DNA from: Streptomyces sp. NBC_00459
Lineage (GTDB): Bacteria > Actinomycetota > Actinomycetes > Streptomycetales > Streptomycetaceae
Direction: 5' to 3'
Assembly: GCF_036013955.1 (NCBI RefSeq)
Contig: NZ_CP107903.1
Coordinates: 1,240,001-1,304,000, forward strand
DNA length: 64,000 nucleotides
Positions 35,096 to 42,690 of this stretch are shown here, piece by piece (position 1 is the first letter of the stretch; each line of letters starts with the position of its first letter). The notes under the pieces are model-generated. The model worked only from the letters and a program-made list of their open reading frames with translations. It was not told where the DNA came from and did not search any database. Both the position numbers and the translations under genes were made by a program.

Positions 35096-35590
35096 TCAGC
35101 CGGTCAACCGCCGCAGCTGTACGAGGCCGACCCAGGTCTCCGGTCCCGGCTCCACGTACGCCGCCCGCACCGCGTACCGCCCCGGCGCCAGCTCGACCCG
35201 CAGGTGATCGGTCCGGTCCGTCTCCTTGCCCGGCCAGGCGGAGTCGAAGAGGAGCACGTCCCCCGGTGTCTCCCACGCCCTGTCCGGCTCCCACTCCGCC
35301 ACTGCGAGTGCTGCAGGGACGCAGGCCAGCAGTTCGTCCTCGGAGTCGGCGGCGCACCACCGTACGAAGGTGTCGTGTTCCGGCAGGAACGCGGTCGAGG
35401 CGGGTTCGTCGCCGAGGACGAGAGCGGTGGTGTCGCCGACGGGCACGAAGCCGAAGAGGCCGTCCACTTCGCAGGCCCGGTCGTAGTCCGTCGACAGCTC
35501 GTCGCCGTCCGCCCCCGACCAGAACGGCAGCACCGCTTCCGGTACCGCGATGAGCGGTCCGCCGCCCGACTCCACCCACTCGACTGCCAT
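35096..35590 (-). CDS. Imm21-family immunity protein, orphan
   Basis: 164 residues from ATG 35590. The opening VEWVESGGGPLIAVPEAVLPFWSG, then ACEVDGLFGFVPVGDTTALVLGDEP and a closing region LLFDSAWPGKE ... YAVRAAYVEPGPETWVGLVQLRRL match the Imm21 family of immunity proteins from polymorphic toxin systems. These neutralise a cognate toxin in the cytoplasm. No toxin gene with a long repeat or secretion domain is next to it, so it is an orphan that may protect against toxins of other strains. Confidence 0.7.
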   Translation of the reverse strand: MAVEWVESGGGPLIAVPEAVLPFWSGADGDELSTDYDRACEVDGLFGFVPVGDTTALVLGDEPASTAFLPEHDTFVRWCAADSEDELLACVPAALAVAEWEPDRAWETPGDVLLFDSAWPGKETDRTDHLRVELAPGRYAVRAAYVEPGPETWVGLVQLRRLTG

Positions 35591-35667
35591 GCGCAGCAAC
35601 CTACACGCTGTACGCGCCCGTAAATTCGCTGTCCCCCGTCCCACCCCATGAGCCATCCTCGACTCCC

Positions 35668-36462
35668 ATGAACGCCCGAACTCTCTTCCTCTCCCCACGT
35701 GTCACCGCGACGGGACACGCCCTCGCCGACGCGGCACGCCGGCGTGCCATGGGTGTCGAGGTCCTGCGCGAGTGGCGGGTGCCCGAGGAGTGGCGGGCGG
35801 CCGAGGGTGCGACGCTGTACGCAGGGCCGCTGTTCGCGGACGCGGTGGCCGCCGAGCTGGGGCTCGGGCTGCTGGAGGCGGCGCCGGACTGGCTGGCCCG
35901 GCTGCCGTACGAACTCACGCGCAGGAAGATCGAGTTCGGTACCGTCGCAGAGGCCCGGCAGCTGCGGCGGCCCGCCTTCGTGAAGCCGCCCAACGACAAG
36001 AGCTTTCCGGCGCGCGTCTATCCGAATGGGAGCCGGTTGCCGGGTCCCGACGCGGTCGACGACGGCACGCCGGTGCTGGTGAGCGACATCGTGACGTTCG
36101 CCGTCGAGTACCGGTTGTTCCTGCTCGACGGTGAAGTCCGCACCGGAAGCCGGTACTTGACGCACGGCGAGCTGGACGTCGTCCCGCTCGACGAGGATCC
36201 GCGAAAGGCGGAGGTGCTGGCCTTCGCGGGGTGCCTGGCGTCCCTGGATCTGCCGAGTGCCGTTGTCGTGGACGTCGGTCTGCTGTCGGAGGGTTCGGAA
36301 TGGGCGGTCGTCGAGGCCAACGCCGCCTGGGCCAGCGGGCACTACGCCTGCGATCCGGCTGCCGCCCTCGATGTCGTCCTGCGTGCGGCCCGTCCAGAAG
36401 GGGAGTTCGGCTCGGCCGACCGTGCCTTCCTGAGGCACCTGCCCGAGGTCGTGCGGGACTGA
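35668..36462 (+). CDS. ATP-grasp domain protein
   Basis: 264 residues from ATG 35668. The C-terminal half carries ATP-grasp features: FVKPPNDKSFPARVYP (nucleotide-binding lysine region), VLVSDIVTFAVEYRLFLLDGEV, and the metal-binding acidic end VDVGLLSEGSEWAVVEANAAWASGHYACDP. Such proteins join a carboxylate to an amine or thiol using ATP. The N-terminal 100 residues match no domain I know. It is divergent from the Imm21 gene and convergent with the rhodanese gene. Substrate unknown. Confidence 0.75.
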   Translation: MNARTLFLSPRVTATGHALADAARRRAMGVEVLREWRVPEEWRAAEGATLYAGPLFADAVAAELGLGLLEAAPDWLARLPYELTRRKIEFGTVAEARQLRRPAFVKPPNDKSFPARVYPNGSRLPGPDAVDDGTPVLVSDIVTFAVEYRLFLLDGEVRTGSRYLTHGELDVVPLDEDPRKAEVLAFAGCLASLDLPSAVVVDVGLLSEGSEWAVVEANAAWASGHYACDPAAALDVVLRAARPEGEFGSADRAFLRHLPEVVRD

Positions 36463-36484
36463 GGCTCGCCGAGGGGCGGGCAAG

Positions 36485-36521
36485 GGACTGCGGCCCGTGT
36501 TTGGTTCAGCAGCCGCAGTCC
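36485..36521. terminator. bidirectional hairpin between convergent genes
   Basis: GGACTGCGGC (36485-36494) and GCCGCAGTCC (36512-36521) are perfect complements with a 17-base loop. The right arm lies inside the last codons of the rhodanese gene. It can end transcripts from both sides. Confidence 0.6.
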
Positions 36522-36988
36522 GCCGCGTCCACCGGGGCCGTCAGCGCGTCGGCGGCGCGGCGCTCCCGCCCCTCCCACGTCTCGAACTCGAAGCCCTCAC
36601 GCACCCAGTACTCGAAGCCGCCGAGCATCTCCTTGACCTGGTAGCCGAGTCGGGCGAGGGCGAGGGCGGCGCGGGTCGCTCCGTTGCAGCCGGGACCCCA
36701 GCAGTACGTCACCACCGGCACGGACCTGTCGAGGAGCCCGGCGGCCTGCTCGGGGATCAGGGCCGTCGGCAGGTGGAGGGCGCCCGGTATGTGGCCCTGG
36801 TCCCAGGACTCGGTGGAACGCGAGTCGACGACCACGAAACCGGGGTCACCGTCGGCCGCGAGTGCGGCGGCCACGTCGGACACATCGGCGTGGAAGGCGA
36901 GGCTCGCGGCGAAGTGGGCGACGGCCTCGGCCGGGGAGGCCGGGGCGACGCGCAGGACGGGGTTGACGGCGGTGATGCCGGCGCTCAT
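36506..36988 (-). CDS. rhodanese-like sulfurtransferase
   Basis: 160 residues from ATG 36988. A single rhodanese domain: FVVVDSRSTESWDQGHIPGALHLP, then the active-site loop VTYCWGPGCNGATRAALALARLG with the catalytic cysteine in CWGPGC, then KEMLGGFEYWVREGFEFETW. It probably transfers sulfane sulfur or detoxifies thiol compounds. An AsnC-type regulator is encoded divergently 145 bases away and is the likely controller. Confidence 0.88.
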   Translation of the reverse strand: MSAGITAVNPVLRVAPASPAEAVAHFAASLAFHADVSDVAAALAADGDPGFVVVDSRSTESWDQGHIPGALHLPTALIPEQAAGLLDRSVPVVTYCWGPGCNGATRAALALARLGYQVKEMLGGFEYWVREGFEFETWEGRERRAADALTAPVDAADCGC

Positions 36989-37059
36989 GGTCTGGCCTTT
37001 CCCTGGTGGGAGCCCGGGTCGGAGGGTCGGGACTCCATGGCCAGAAATCTACGACCGGC

Positions 37060-37084
37060 GATCACCTCACCTGAAGGTGTGATC
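37060..37084. promoter_or_regulatory. candidate AsnC-type operator between rhodanese and regulator genes
   Basis: GATCACCTCACC and GGTGTGATC around a TGAA centre form an imperfect inverted repeat in the divergent promoter region. Lrp/AsnC proteins bind such degenerate dyads next to their own genes. Confidence 0.45.
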
Positions 37085-37133
37085 CACGCCCTTTTCTTTG
37101 TTCAGCCGGGGGTTTCCCTGCTATTCCTCGGGC

Positions 37134-37580
37134 ATGAGCACGTTTTCCCCGGACGCCACCGACTGGCGCATCCTCGATGTCCTTCAGCGCGACGGGCGCG
37201 CCACATTCGCCGAGCTGGCGCGCGCCGTCGCGATGTCTCCGAGCGCGGTCACCGAGCGGGTCCGGCGGCTGGAGGAAGCCGGCGTCATCCAGGGGTACGC
37301 GGCGGTCGTCGACCCGGAGCGGCTCGGTCTGCCGATCCTCGCCTTCGTCCGGCTCAGATACCCGAACGGCAACTACAAACCGTTCCACGACCTGGTCGCC
37401 GTGACGCCCGAGATCCTGGAGACGCATCACGTGACGGGGGACGACTGCTTCGTCATCAAGGTCGTCGCGCGGTCGATGCGGCATCTGGAGGAGGTGTCGG
37501 GAAAGATCGGCGCGCTGGGCTCGGTGACCACGAGCGTCGTCTACTCGTCGCCGCTCCCCCGCCGCGCCGTCGGCCAGTGA
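37134..37580 (+). CDS. Lrp/AsnC-family transcriptional regulator
   Basis: 148 residues from ATG 37134. The helix-turn-helix (TDWRILDVLQRDGRATFAELARAVAMSPSAVTERVRRLEEAGVIQGY) is followed by the RAM effector domain (ILAFVRLRYPNGNYKPFHDL ... VTGDDCFVIKVVARSMRHLEEVSGKIGALGSVTTSVVYSSPL). Length is standard. It probably senses an amino acid and controls the divergent rhodanese gene through the dyad at 37060-37084. Confidence 0.92.
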   Translation: MSTFSPDATDWRILDVLQRDGRATFAELARAVAMSPSAVTERVRRLEEAGVIQGYAAVVDPERLGLPILAFVRLRYPNGNYKPFHDLVAVTPEILETHHVTGDDCFVIKVVARSMRHLEEVSGKIGALGSVTTSVVYSSPLPRRAVGQ

Positions 37581-37616
37581 GCGCCTGAGCGCCCCCGACC
37601 GGTCCGGGCGGCGGCC

Positions 37617-40601
37617 TCACTCACCGCCCCGCTGCCGCACCACCGACCCCGATCGCCCCTTCACCACCTCCAGCTGGGCGTGGATCCGCCGCCGCAGGTC
37701 CGGCACATGGCTGACGATGCCGACGCTGCGGTCGCGTTCGCGCAGCGAGTCGAGGACGTCGAGGACCTCGTCCAGGGTCTGGTCGTCGAGGCTGCCGAAG
37801 CCCTCGTCGATGAAGAGCGTGTCGAGGCGGACCCCACCGGCCTCGTCCGTGACGACGTCCGCGAGACCGAGGGCGAGAGCGAGCGAGGCGAAGAACGTCT
37901 CGCCGCCGGACAGGGTCGCGGTGTCGCGTTCACGGCCGGTCCAGGCGTCGACGACATGCAGGCCGAGGCCGCTGCGGCCCCGCCCGGCCCGGTCGTCGGA
38001 GTGGACCAGGGTGTAGCGCCCGGACGACATGCGCCTCAGCCGTGCCGTCGCGGCGGCGGCAACCTGTTCGAGGCGGGCCGCGAGGACGTACGACTCCAGC
38101 CGCATCCTGCGTTCGTTGTCGGCCGAGGTGCCCGCGGTGAGGGTGGCGAGGCGGGCCACCCGGTCGTGGGCGGCCCGCAGCGGCGCGAGTCGGCGTACCG
38201 CGGTGGCCGAGCGGGCGGACAGCCGGTCGAGTTCCGTGCAGCGGCTCGCGGCGGCGTCGCGCGCGGAGGCGGCCTCCCGCAGCCGACGGGCCGCGGCCGA
38301 TGCCGCCTGTTCCGCGCCCGCGAGGTCGGCGGGCGGCTGCTGCGCGGCGGCCACCGCGTCGGGCTCGGCGAGGGCGGCCCGTACGGCGGCCTCCTCGGAC
38401 TGCCAGGCGTCAAGCCTCTGTTGGAGTTCACGGTGGGCCGCGTCGTCCAGGAGTGCGTCCGCCGCCGCGTGTGGCGTCTCGAACCCGGCGCGGTAGGCGG
38501 CGTCGGCGAGGCGGGCGTCGGCGTCCTTGAGCCGCTGGGCGGTGTCCTCGGCATTGCGCGCCGCCTCGGCCGTCTCGGTGAGCAGCGCTGCCTGCCGCTC
38601 CAGCTGGGCCGCCCGCACGGCGACGCTGTCGGCGTCACCTCGGGCCTGCGCCAACTCCTCCTCCAGCGTGGCCCGTTCACGGTCGAGGGTGTCCCGGCGG
38701 GCGACCCGGGACGCCGTCCTGAGTGCCGCCTCCTGCTGGGCGGCGCCGCGGCGCTCGCGCTCCTGCTCGGCCCGGCGCAGCTCCTCGTGCGCGGAGTGGA
38801 GCCCGGAGGCACCTCGCCGGGCCTCCTCGTATCTCCGCTCCAACTCCTCGGCATGCTCAGCGAGTTGATCGGTGGAAGCGTCCCCTGCCTCGGCGGTGGC
38901 AGCCGCCAGTGCCTCGCGTGCGGCGCCCAGTCTGCGTTCGTCCTCGGTGCGCCGCTCGTCCGCCCGCTGGTAGGCGGCCAGCGCGCTCTCCTCCGCCTCG
39001 CGGTCGACGTGCCCGGCGATCTTCCGCGCGGGCGCCGGGTGTTCGACGGCTCCGCAGACGGCGCAGGGTTCGCCGTCGTTCAGGTTGGCGGCCAGCTCGG
39101 CGGCGATGCCGTTCAGACGCTGTTCCTTGAGGTCCAGCCAGTGGGCCTTCGCTTCCGTGGCACGCTCACGCGCCGCCAGTGCATGTGTCCGCGCCTCGTC
39201 CGTGTCCCGGGCGAACGCGTCCCGCCGGCGGGCTGCCCTGAGCCGGTTCTGGGCGGGTTCCCGCTGGACGGCGAGTTGTTCGGCCCTGGTGGCGGCTTCC
39301 TGGGCCGACTCGATACGGGTCTGGAGGCCCGCCCTCGTCGCCTCCCAGTCGCCCAGCCAGTTCTCGGCGTCGTGCAGGACGTCCTCGTCGGCGCGCTCCT
39401 GGCGGTCCAGGTCGGCGCGCTCGTCGACGAGTCGGCCCAGCCGCTGTTCGGCGCGGCGGGCGGATTCGAGGCCGCCCAGTTCCTCGGCGGCCCGGCGGGC
39501 GGCGGCGGCCAGTCCACCGGCGCCGGCGTCCGCGAAGGTGTCCGGCAACAGGGCCCGCGCGCGTGACTCGCCGTCGGCCGCGCGCCGGTGCTCGGTCCCG
39601 GCCGCCTCCCGCAGCTCCAGCGCGGGCGCCACCGCCTCGGCCTTGCGGGCCCGTTCCATCCGCGCCCGGTCCTCCTGGTGCGCGTCCGCCCGCTCCTCCA
39701 GCCGCCCGGCCCGCTCCCGCGCCTCGGCGAACCGCCGCTGCAACCGCGCCGTTTCCCGTACGTCGGCCAGCGCGCCGTCGGCCGCGGCCTGCGCGGACTC
39801 GGCGGCGGCGCGGGCGCAGTGGGCGATGGTGAGCAGCTCACGCGCGGTGCAGCGGGCTACAGCGGCGGCGCCCATGATGGCCTCGGCCAGCCCCGGTTCC
39901 CCGGGCGCGAGGCCGGGCAGCTCCATGGCGTCGCCTGCTGCCTGCTGCATGCGGTGGGCGTCGGCCAGCAACTCCGCGTCCCCGTCACGCACTTCGGCCT
40001 CGGCGGCGCGCCGGCGGTCCGCCAGGCGTTTCTCCACCTCGGCGAAGCGACGGGTGTCGAAGAGACGGCCGAGCAGCTTGCCGCGCGCCTCGGCATCGGC
40101 GCGCAGGAAGCGGGCGAAGTCGCCCTGGGGCAGCAGCACGACCTGGCAGAACTGCTCGCGGCTCATGCCGAGCAGCTGGGTGATCTCCTCGCCGATCTCC
40201 TGGTGGGAGCGGCTGAGGTCCTTCCAGGCACCGGCCGAGGCGTCGTACTCGCGCAGCCAGCTCTGGGCCTTGTCCAGTGTCGTGCCCGCGCCGCGCTTCT
40301 TGGGTCGCTCCCAGGGCGGCTGCCGGGTGAGCTCCAACCGGCGTCCGGCGACGGTGAGTTCGAGGGTGACCTCGGTGCGGGTGCCGGGCTCGGCGTGGTC
40401 GCTGCGCAGCGAGCCGCCCTGGCGGGCGCCGGGCACCGAGCCGTACAGGGCGTAGCAGACGGCGTCCAGGACGGACGTCTTGCCCGCACCCGTCGGACCG
40501 TGCAGAAGGAAGAGCCCGGCGGCGGACAGCTCGCCGAAGTCGACCTGCTGGGCGCCGCCGAAGGGCCCGAAGGCCGTGATGTCCAGCCGGTGCAGCCTCA
40601 C
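37617..40601 (-). CDS. sbcC: SbcC-type SMC-like nuclease ATPase subunit
   Basis: 994 residues from GTG 40601 (GGAGG upstream). Walker A is GPTGAGKTS (residues 35-43). Two long coiled-coil arms flank a zinc hook CAVC at residues 513-516 (GEPCAVCGAVEHP), which dimerises two molecules. The C-terminal ATPase half has LSGGETFFASLALALGLADVV (signature) and LFIDEGFGSLDDQTLDEV (Walker B). With SbcD it makes the Mre11-Rad50-like complex that opens hairpins and protein-blocked DNA ends. Its start overlaps the stop of a 58-residue ORF (GTGA), which in turn overlaps sbcD. Confidence 0.93.
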   Translation of the reverse strand: MRLHRLDITAFGPFGGAQQVDFGELSAAGLFLLHGPTGAGKTSVLDAVCYALYGSVPGARQGGSLRSDHAEPGTRTEVTLELTVAGRRLELTRQPPWERPKKRGAGTTLDKAQSWLREYDASAGAWKDLSRSHQEIGEEITQLLGMSREQFCQVVLLPQGDFARFLRADAEARGKLLGRLFDTRRFAEVEKRLADRRRAAEAEVRDGDAELLADAHRMQQAAGDAMELPGLAPGEPGLAEAIMGAAAVARCTARELLTIAHCARAAAESAQAAADGALADVRETARLQRRFAEARERAGRLEERADAHQEDRARMERARKAEAVAPALELREAAGTEHRRAADGESRARALLPDTFADAGAGGLAAAARRAAEELGGLESARRAEQRLGRLVDERADLDRQERADEDVLHDAENWLGDWEATRAGLQTRIESAQEAATRAEQLAVQREPAQNRLRAARRRDAFARDTDEARTHALAARERATEAKAHWLDLKEQRLNGIAAELAANLNDGEPCAVCGAVEHPAPARKIAGHVDREAEESALAAYQRADERRTEDERRLGAAREALAAATAEAGDASTDQLAEHAEELERRYEEARRGASGLHSAHEELRRAEQERERRGAAQQEAALRTASRVARRDTLDRERATLEEELAQARGDADSVAVRAAQLERQAALLTETAEAARNAEDTAQRLKDADARLADAAYRAGFETPHAAADALLDDAAHRELQQRLDAWQSEEAAVRAALAEPDAVAAAQQPPADLAGAEQAASAAARRLREAASARDAAASRCTELDRLSARSATAVRRLAPLRAAHDRVARLATLTAGTSADNERRMRLESYVLAARLEQVAAAATARLRRMSSGRYTLVHSDDRAGRGRSGLGLHVVDAWTGRERDTATLSGGETFFASLALALGLADVVTDEAGGVRLDTLFIDEGFGSLDDQTLDEVLDVLDSLRERDRSVGIVSHVPDLRRRIHAQLEVVKGRSGSVVRQRGGE

Positions 40602-40774
40602 CGGGCGCCCTCCGTGTGCGGGTCGTCGTTGCGGCGATGTGCCGGGCCGCTGCCGACCGGGGCGGCGAGGGTTCCTGTGTGGATGCCGGTCCGCTCGGGA
40701 GCGCCTGCCCGGCGGTCGGTGTCCCTCCCGGTCCGCCCGCCCGCCGGAGTCCCCGCACTCCGCGCCGCGCTCAT
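40598..40774 (-). CDS. 58-residue ORF coupled between sbcD and sbcC
   Basis: ATG 40774 overlaps the sbcD stop (ATGA at 40771-40774) and its own TGA overlaps the sbcC GTG (GTGA at 40598-40601). It encodes a strongly basic, Gly/Arg/Thr-rich peptide beginning MSAARSAGTPAGGRTGRDTD and ending RRNDDPHTEGAR. No domain or membrane segment is visible. The double overlap means ribosomes ending sbcD can pass through it to sbcC. It may be a real small protein of the complex or only a translational bridge. Confidence 0.5.
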   Translation of the reverse strand: MSAARSAGTPAGGRTGRDTDRRAGAPERTGIHTGTLAAPVGSGPAHRRNDDPHTEGAR

Positions 40775-41934
40775 CGCGCCACCTCCCGTACCGTCTCGTC
40801 CGCGCGCACCGCGTCGAAGGCGTCCCGCAGGACGCCCCGTTCGTTCTCGTCGGCTCCCGCGCCCCGCACATGCAGGACGAAGTCCTCCGCGATCTCCTGG
40901 TCGGCGCGCCCCGCCAGGCGCCGCGCGTACGTCACGTCCGGGTCCCCGGGCCGCCGCTCCGGATCGAAGGTGAGGCTGAGGGTGTGCGGGAACCGTTCAG
41001 TGAGCCGGGCCATGGGGTCGGCGGGGCGCACCGCGTCGGTGAGCGTCGCCTCGACCCACGCCTCCTCGTGACGGGCGAGGTCCGGATCGACGAGCAGTTC
41101 CTCCAGCGCCCCCCGGATACGGGCGAGCGCGCGCGGCACCGGGCAGTCGACGCGCTCCGCGGTGACCGAGCCGTCGCCCGCCAGGTCGACCAGCCACATG
41201 CTCTTGCGGTGGTCGGCCTCCGAGAAGGAGTACGGCAGCGGGGAGCCCGAGTAGCGCACGCGTCCGGTGATGGTCTGGCAGCCGTGCAGATGGCCCAGCG
41301 CCACATAGTCGACGCCGTCGAACACCCCGGAGGGCACGGCGGCGACCCCTCCTACGGTGATGTCCCGCTCGCTGTCGCTGGCCTCGCCGCCGGTGACGAA
41401 GGCATGGGCGAGGACGACGGAACGGGTGCCCTCCGCGCGTGCGGCGAGATCGGCGCGGACGCGGTCCATGGCGGCGGCGAGGACGCTCTCGTGGCCGGCC
41501 TTCTCCACCCCGAACGCGTCCTTCACCAGAGCCGGTTCGAGATAGGGCAGTCCGTAGAAGGCGACATCACCGAACGTGTCACGGAGGACCACCGGCGTTC
41601 CGATGGCCGTCGGGTCGGTGCGCAGATGGATGCCGGCGCGGTCGATGAGCCCGGCGCCGACACCGAGGCGGCGGGCCGAGTCGTGGTTGCCGGAGATCAT
41701 CACCGTCGGCACACCGAGGCCCGCGAGCCGGTGCAGCGCGTCGTCGAAGAGCTCGACCGCGGCCAGCGGGGGCACCGCCCGGTCGTACACATCACCCGAC
41801 ACGACCACCGCGTCGACCTCGCGCTCGCGCGCGACGGAGACGAGATGGCCGATGAACCCGGTCTGCGCCCCGAGCATGTTCACCCGGTGGAAGGAGCGGC
41901 CGAGATGCCAGTCGGACGTGTGCAGGATTCTCAA
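40771..41934 (-). CDS. sbcD: SbcD-type (Mre11-like) exonuclease
   Basis: 387 residues from ATG 41934. All metallophosphoesterase motifs are present: TSDWHLG, SGDVYDR, SGNHDS, VLAHAFVTG and LGHLHGCQ. The C-terminal part (VPRALARIRGALEELLVDPDLARHEEAWVEATLTD) is the capping and SbcC-binding region. It is the nuclease subunit working with SbcC in processing double-strand ends and hairpins. First gene of the sbcD-smORF-sbcC unit. Confidence 0.95.
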   Translation of the reverse strand: MRILHTSDWHLGRSFHRVNMLGAQTGFIGHLVSVAREREVDAVVVSGDVYDRAVPPLAAVELFDDALHRLAGLGVPTVMISGNHDSARRLGVGAGLIDRAGIHLRTDPTAIGTPVVLRDTFGDVAFYGLPYLEPALVKDAFGVEKAGHESVLAAAMDRVRADLAARAEGTRSVVLAHAFVTGGEASDSERDITVGGVAAVPSGVFDGVDYVALGHLHGCQTITGRVRYSGSPLPYSFSEADHRKSMWLVDLAGDGSVTAERVDCPVPRALARIRGALEELLVDPDLARHEEAWVEATLTDAVRPADPMARLTERFPHTLSLTFDPERRPGDPDVTYARRLAGRADQEIAEDFVLHVRGAGADENERGVLRDAFDAVRADETVREVAR

Positions 41935-42034
41935 GACACTGCTCCGACCTGCATTTTTCCCCCTGCTTCGCTCCTGGACTCAGCACCGAACCCGCACGGT
42001 TCCCGCTCTCGGCACCGACCACGCTAACGCCTGT

Positions 42035-42163
42035 CAGTACCTGGTCCATCACGGACCTCAGTCTGCCACCGGCATCCGGCGCCGGGTGACCACAGATGCC
42101 CGCCGTGCTCTGAAAGGTTGCGTGGCCAAGCCACCGCGACACCTCGAGAAGAGAGACACCGCC
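42035..42163 (-). pseudogene. tyrosine recombinase (phage integrase) C-terminal remnant
   Basis: The minus strand reads GVSLLEVSRWLGHATFQSTAGICGHPAPDAGGRLRSVMDQVL. This is the end of a tyrosine integrase: (V)SxxEVSRWLGHxxxxTTxxxYGHxxPxAxxRxRxVMD. The nucleophilic tyrosine expected before GH is a cysteine here (GICGH), and the catalytic Arg/His box II upstream is missing. It is inactive debris of an integrated element; no tRNA gene or attachment core is seen beside it. Confidence 0.55.
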
Positions 42164-42340
42164 CTCTTTGCCGCAGCCTTGAAGTCGGTGCGGGGCGGGA
42201 GGAACTCGGCCGTCCACGCCGTCGGCACAGGTGAGGAAGACGCGGTCGTCGTAGGGGCGTCAGAAGGGTAAGGGCTCCTGGGTGATGCCCTGACGTGTGT
42301 GTTGCCTCGCCTTGATCGTGGCCGTGGTCCCCCATGCGAT

Positions 42341-42352
42341 CGAACCGGTTCG
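42341..42352. promoter_or_regulatory. LacI operator copy 1 (distal)
   Basis: CGAACCGGTTCG, extendable to TCGAACCGGTTCGA, is a perfect palindrome identical to the two copies just before the LacI start, but 339 bases upstream of it. It may help DNA looping. Confidence 0.55.
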
Positions 42353-42604
42353 AGGGAAGCTAACACCGGGACAAGCGGCCAGCAACAGTCTCGACGGGGA
42401 TTGCTCGCCCGCACGGAGCCGACCGCTCAGACGGCTCCAAGGCTCCGTATGCCCCCAAAGCCGTCGCCTTCCCTGCCGGCGAACAAGCGGATACCAGGAG
42501 CAGTCAGACATCCTCCAATCGCGCGACGGGATTTCCAGGACGTAACGAGAAGTTCGGCACGGAGCATTGACACCCGGCCGGGCTGCTCCTACTTTCACTT
42601 CACG

Positions 42605-42616
42605 CGAACCGGTTCG
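42605..42616. promoter_or_regulatory. LacI operator copy 2
   Basis: CGAACCGGTTCG, a perfect palindrome; its centre is 51 bases (about five helical turns) from that of copy 3, so proteins bound to both would face the same side. Confidence 0.7.
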
Positions 42617-42655
42617 ACAGGCGAACAGCCGAATGGGTGCGCCCCACCGGAAGCT

Positions 42656-42667
42656 CGAACCGGTTCG
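42656..42667. promoter_or_regulatory. LacI operator copy 3 (proximal)
   Basis: CGAACCGGTTCG, extendable to 14 bases, ends 23 bases before the GTG start of the LacI gene. A repressor here would sit on or just after the transcription start. Confidence 0.7.
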
Positions 42668-42690
42668 AACCTCTTTCAGCAAGGAGTCCC

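Larger units (their letters stand above)
41935..42690. other. 756-base region between sbcD and lacI: recombinase debris and operators
   Basis: No intact gene. It contains the decayed integrase tail at 42035-42163 on the minus strand and three copies of the palindrome CGAACCGGTTCG (42341-42352, 42605-42616, 42656-42667). The two right-hand copies belong to the promoter of the LacI gene. The sbcD promoter must lie just right of 41934. Confidence 0.5.

Noticed and set aside
42656..42668. GGTTCGAAC resembling a tRNA T-arm or attachment core near the integrase remnant
   Set aside because: It is part of a 12-base perfect palindrome present three times and fits a LacI operator; no tRNA structure surrounds it.
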